Shown here: piece by piece, positions 14,990 through 16,879 of the stretch
Numbering within the stretch: the first letter of the stretch is position 1
Layout: every line of letters begins with the position of its first letter
Assembly (NCBI GenBank): GCA_027365375.1
Contig: DAHXNM010000070.1
Span: 1-16,879, forward strand
Source of the DNA: Ferrimicrobium sp.
GTDB lineage: Bacteria; Actinomycetota; Acidimicrobiia; Acidimicrobiales; Acidimicrobiaceae
DNA length: 16,879 bases
Direction of reading: 5' to 3'
Position numbers and translations under genes: made by a program
The notes under the pieces: generated by a model
Told to the model about the DNA's origin: nothing
Databases searched by the model: none
Seen by the model: only the letters and a program-made list of their open reading frames with translations

Positions 14990-15006
14990 TTGGATTAACA
15001 ATCCAA
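14990..15006. terminator. Short inverted repeat between convergent genes
   Basis: TTGGATT (14990-14996) and AATCCAA (15000-15006) are exact inverse complements with a 3-nt loop. It lies between the HTH gene and the LSm-like gene, which converge, so a weak terminator is possible. There is no clear T-run. Confidence 0.35.
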
Positions 15007-15041
15007 TGGCTGTTTGATGTGTTCGCTTGGTGGTAGGCTAA

Positions 15042-15623
15042 TTAGTAAGATGCATTGTATGAGACAGGGAGCCCTGGACTGACCAGAGCGATATGCGTAA
15101 GCCGCAGGGCGGTAGGGAAGCCTCCGTGGCTCCTGTAGTACAGGTAGTCCTCAGCAAGTGTGATCAGAAGTTCAAGCGTATCGGTGTGCCCGGATATGTC
15201 GGTAAGAATGCAAACACTCTGGCTAGCGAGCCGTTCGAGTTCGGTAGCAAACGAGACAAGTGTTTCGGCGGGCTCGTTTCGGGTATCCATGAGTTGCATG
15301 GAGAAGATGGCGGAGATGTTGATCAGATGGACTCGTTCGTCTTCGGCGATGAGGGTGATTGCATCCGGCGCGTAGCCAACGATCTGGCCGGTGAGTCGGT
15401 TCAACCCGATAGTCAATCTAATCCGATGTCGGTGACGCAAGAGATCATCGAAGTGGCTGGTCTCAAGCTTTCGGACCGCCTGATGGTGGCGACGAACCGC
15501 TTCCAACGCGACTGTCTCGACGGCGATCTCCTGGAGTGCGTCGATGAGCTTGGCGGAGACGTCGTCCCCAGGATTGGCACCGGTTTCAGCACCTGTCCCG
15601 AAGCGCGGTTCGTTGGGGTCCAT
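15042..15623 (-). CDS. Actinobacterial hypothetical protein with two LSm-like segments
   Basis: The 193-residue protein has a charged helical N-terminus (about 1-65) and then two small beta-type segments. The first is IRLTIGLNRLTGQIVGYAPDAITLIAED with VHLINISAIFSMQL (split at natural breaks); the second, after the helix LVSFATELERLA, is SVCILTDISGHTDTLELLITLAEDYLYY with ALRLTHIALVSPG. Both follow the Sm-like pattern of a strand, G-x-l-x-G, a D/E-rich loop and a final strand. Members of this actinobacterial family are of unknown function. The - strand is chosen over a 242-codon + strand frame (15093-15821) because only the - strand frame shows this pattern. The ribosome binding site is weak. 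It is divergent from phoH. Confidence 0.75.
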   Translation of the reverse strand: MDPNEPRFGTGAETGANPGDDVSAKLIDALQEIAVETVALEAVRRHHQAVRKLETSHFDDLLRHRHRIRLTIGLNRLTGQIVGYAPDAITLIAEDERVHLINISAIFSMQLMDTRNEPAETLVSFATELERLASQSVCILTDISGHTDTLELLITLAEDYLYYRSHGGFPTALRLTHIALVSPGLPVSYNASY

Positions 15624-15840
15624 CTGATAGCCATCGCAACATTTGTCGACTCACTTAACCAAGGATTGAGGGGGATCGAACAAGATGCAACAAGGACGCT
15701 CTCAGCTGGTCGGGAAGTCCACTCCAGCGAGCATGAAATTCTGCGGAAGGCAGAACTGAGGCAATCTGGACGCCTAGTCGATTCTGGCGATCCAGTTATG
15801 CGGACTGGGCCAAGTTGTTAGAGCAATGGATGATCTACGG

Positions 15841-15882
15841 TTGGATATCGAATCCATGAATTTGGATATCGAATCCATGAAT
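15841..15882. repeat. Perfect tandem repeat, two units of 21 bp, upstream of phoH
   Basis: Positions 15841-15861 and 15862-15882 are identical. Each unit holds GGATATCGAATCC (GGAT/ATCC arms). The period is two helical turns and also seven codons: in the phoH frame it would read LDIESMN twice. It ends 30 bp before the ATG used here, so it lies either in the leader or in an N-terminal extension from the ATG at 15826. Confidence 0.88.
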
Positions 15883-15912
15883 AAAGAATACGAGAGTGAG
15901 GGAAAGTTGACT

Positions 15913-16879
15913 ATGTCGGGCGCCGAGATGGGCGTGGCATCGATGTCGGGTAGGTTGCGGGTGGCGAGCCCACCTGCTCTTTTGAATGTTCTCGGCCATA
16001 ATGATGAACATCTTCGCATATTGGAACGGGCGTTTGTACGCTCTAGGATCCTAATTCGTGGCGATGAGATCACGGTCGACGGACCTGACGCGACGGTGGT
16101 GATTCAATTGTTCTCAGAGCTTCTCGCTATTGCAGATCGTGGTGATGCTATTGAACCCCAAACACTACAGCGCGCCATCGACATGGTGGAGGCCGATGCG
16201 AGTCCAAGGGACGTCACCGATATCGAACTCGCACGGTCGCGATCAGGCAAGCCGGTGCGCCCGAAGACGATTGGCCAGCGTCGCTATGTCGAGGCGATTG
16301 GAGCTAATACCATCACATTTGGCATCGGGCCAGCAGGTACTGGGAAGTCCTATCTTGCCGTTGCCCTTGCGGTCGCAGCGCTGCAAGAGAAGCGGATCAA
16401 CCGTATTATCCTCACTCGACCGGCGGTCGAGGCAGGCGAACGTTTGGGCTTTCTCCCTGGCGATTTGAATGCCAAGGTAGATCCGTACCTGCGACCGTTA
16501 TACGACGCCCTCTATGACCTCATGGATCCGGAGACGGTTACTCGTCTCTTTGAACGACAGGTGATCGAGGTGGCACCACTCGCGTTCATGCGCGGACGGA
16601 CACTGAACTCGAGTTTTATCATCCTGGATGAGGCTCAGAATACGACCTCTGGCCAGATGAAGATGTTCCTTACGCGTATAGGTTTTGGTTCTAAGGCAGT
16701 GGTCACAGGAGACGTTACCCAGATCGACTTGACGAGTGGACGTTCAGGCCTGATGGACGTTGAGCGTACACTCACTGGCATTGAGGGAGTTTCTTTTGTG
16801 AGACTTGACTCCCGAGACGTTGTGCGCAACCCGATTGTAACCGCCATCGTCGACGCCTATGATCGAAGTGAGGCGGAGG
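15913..16879 (+). CDS. phoH: PhoH family ATPase (5' part; runs off the window)
   Basis: At least 322 residues are present and the 3' end is outside the window. A KH-like N-terminal region (about 15-90) is followed by the ATPase domain, with Walker A GPAGTGKS (139-146), the TRPAVEAGERLGFLPGD block and Walker B FIILDEAQN (Asp239/Glu240). A further conserved TGDVTQIDL block is present. PhoH proteins bind and hydrolyse ATP and are linked to RNA metabolism, often with ybeY and other genes downstream, which cannot be seen here. The ATG at 15913 has a GAGGG 10 nt upstream; the frame is open back to 15778, so the ATG at 15826, which would add the repeated heptapeptide, is possible. The family assignment is certain; the start is not. 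Confidence 0.92.
   Translation, partial: MSGAEMGVASMSGRLRVASPPALLNVLGHNDEHLRILERAFVRSRILIRGDEITVDGPDATVVIQLFSELLAIADRGDAIEPQTLQRAIDMVEADASPRDVTDIELARSRSGKPVRPKTIGQRRYVEAIGANTITFGIGPAGTGKSYLAVALAVAALQEKRINRIILTRPAVEAGERLGFLPGDLNAKVDPYLRPLYDALYDLMDPETVTRLFERQVIEVAPLAFMRGRTLNSSFIILDEAQNTTSGQMKMFLTRIGFGSKAVVTGDVTQIDLTSGRSGLMDVERTLTGIEGVSFVRLDSRDVVRNPIVTAIVDAYDRSEAE

Noticed and set aside
15093..15821. 242-codon + strand open frame
   Set aside because: It lies opposite the LSm-like gene. The - strand frame has coherent domain structure; this frame has no recognisable pattern.

Overview
The window looks like a chromosomal segment of a moderate-GC actinobacterium. The support is a secretin-free Tad/Flp-type pilus locus, an actinobacterial-style protein with two LSm-like segments, frequent GTG starts, GGAGG-type ribosome binding sites and TTGACA/TANNNT-type promoters. 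The gene set would fit an acidimicrobial lineage such as Ferrimicrobium, but no rRNA or other marker gene settles this.

Layout. (1) 1-554: a C/G-rich leader and a small helical hypothetical protein on the + strand. (2) 555-3907: an acetate module on the - strand, with an acetate uptake transporter (satP type) and AMP-forming acetyl-CoA synthetase (acs). The acs gene has a recognisable promoter, and a 430-bp repeat-rich gap lies between the two genes. (3) 4235-6846: a - strand unit from a strong promoter that encodes a pilin-like protein, two TadE-like and one TadG-like small membrane-anchored proteins, and then a Tyr-phosphatase of the HCxxGKDRTG type. (4) 6847-8146: a gap holding a possible 38-residue cysteine-rich ORF, then a proline iminopeptidase-like hydrolase. 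(5) 8313-14383: the pilus machinery on the - strand, cpaB, a cpaE/tadZ-like gene, tadA, tadB and tadC. It is split by a metallo-beta-lactamase-fold hydrolase on the opposite strand, whose stop codon overlaps that of the cpaE-like gene. (6) 14591-14863: an excisionase/BldC-type HTH gene divergent from cpaB. (7) 14864-16879: a gap with a perfect 3 x 14 bp tandem repeat, an LSm-like hypothetical protein on the - strand, a divergent gap with a perfect 2 x 21 bp repeat, and the 5' part of phoH, which runs off the right end.

The acetate genes would import acetate and activate it to acetyl-CoA. The Tad proteins would form an inner-membrane assembly platform (TadB/TadC), an ATPase (TadA), a localisation factor (the CpaE/TadZ-like protein) and CpaB. 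The separate pilin/TadE/TadG unit supplies the assembled subunits. No prepilin peptidase is visible, so it must lie elsewhere. The HTH protein is well placed to control the cpaB promoter. I found no tRNA, rRNA, CRISPR array, transposase or clear attachment site. The observations most worth following are the antisense gene that splits the pilus operon, the degenerate P-loop of the CpaE-like protein, the cysteine-rich small ORF and the intergenic tandem repeats.
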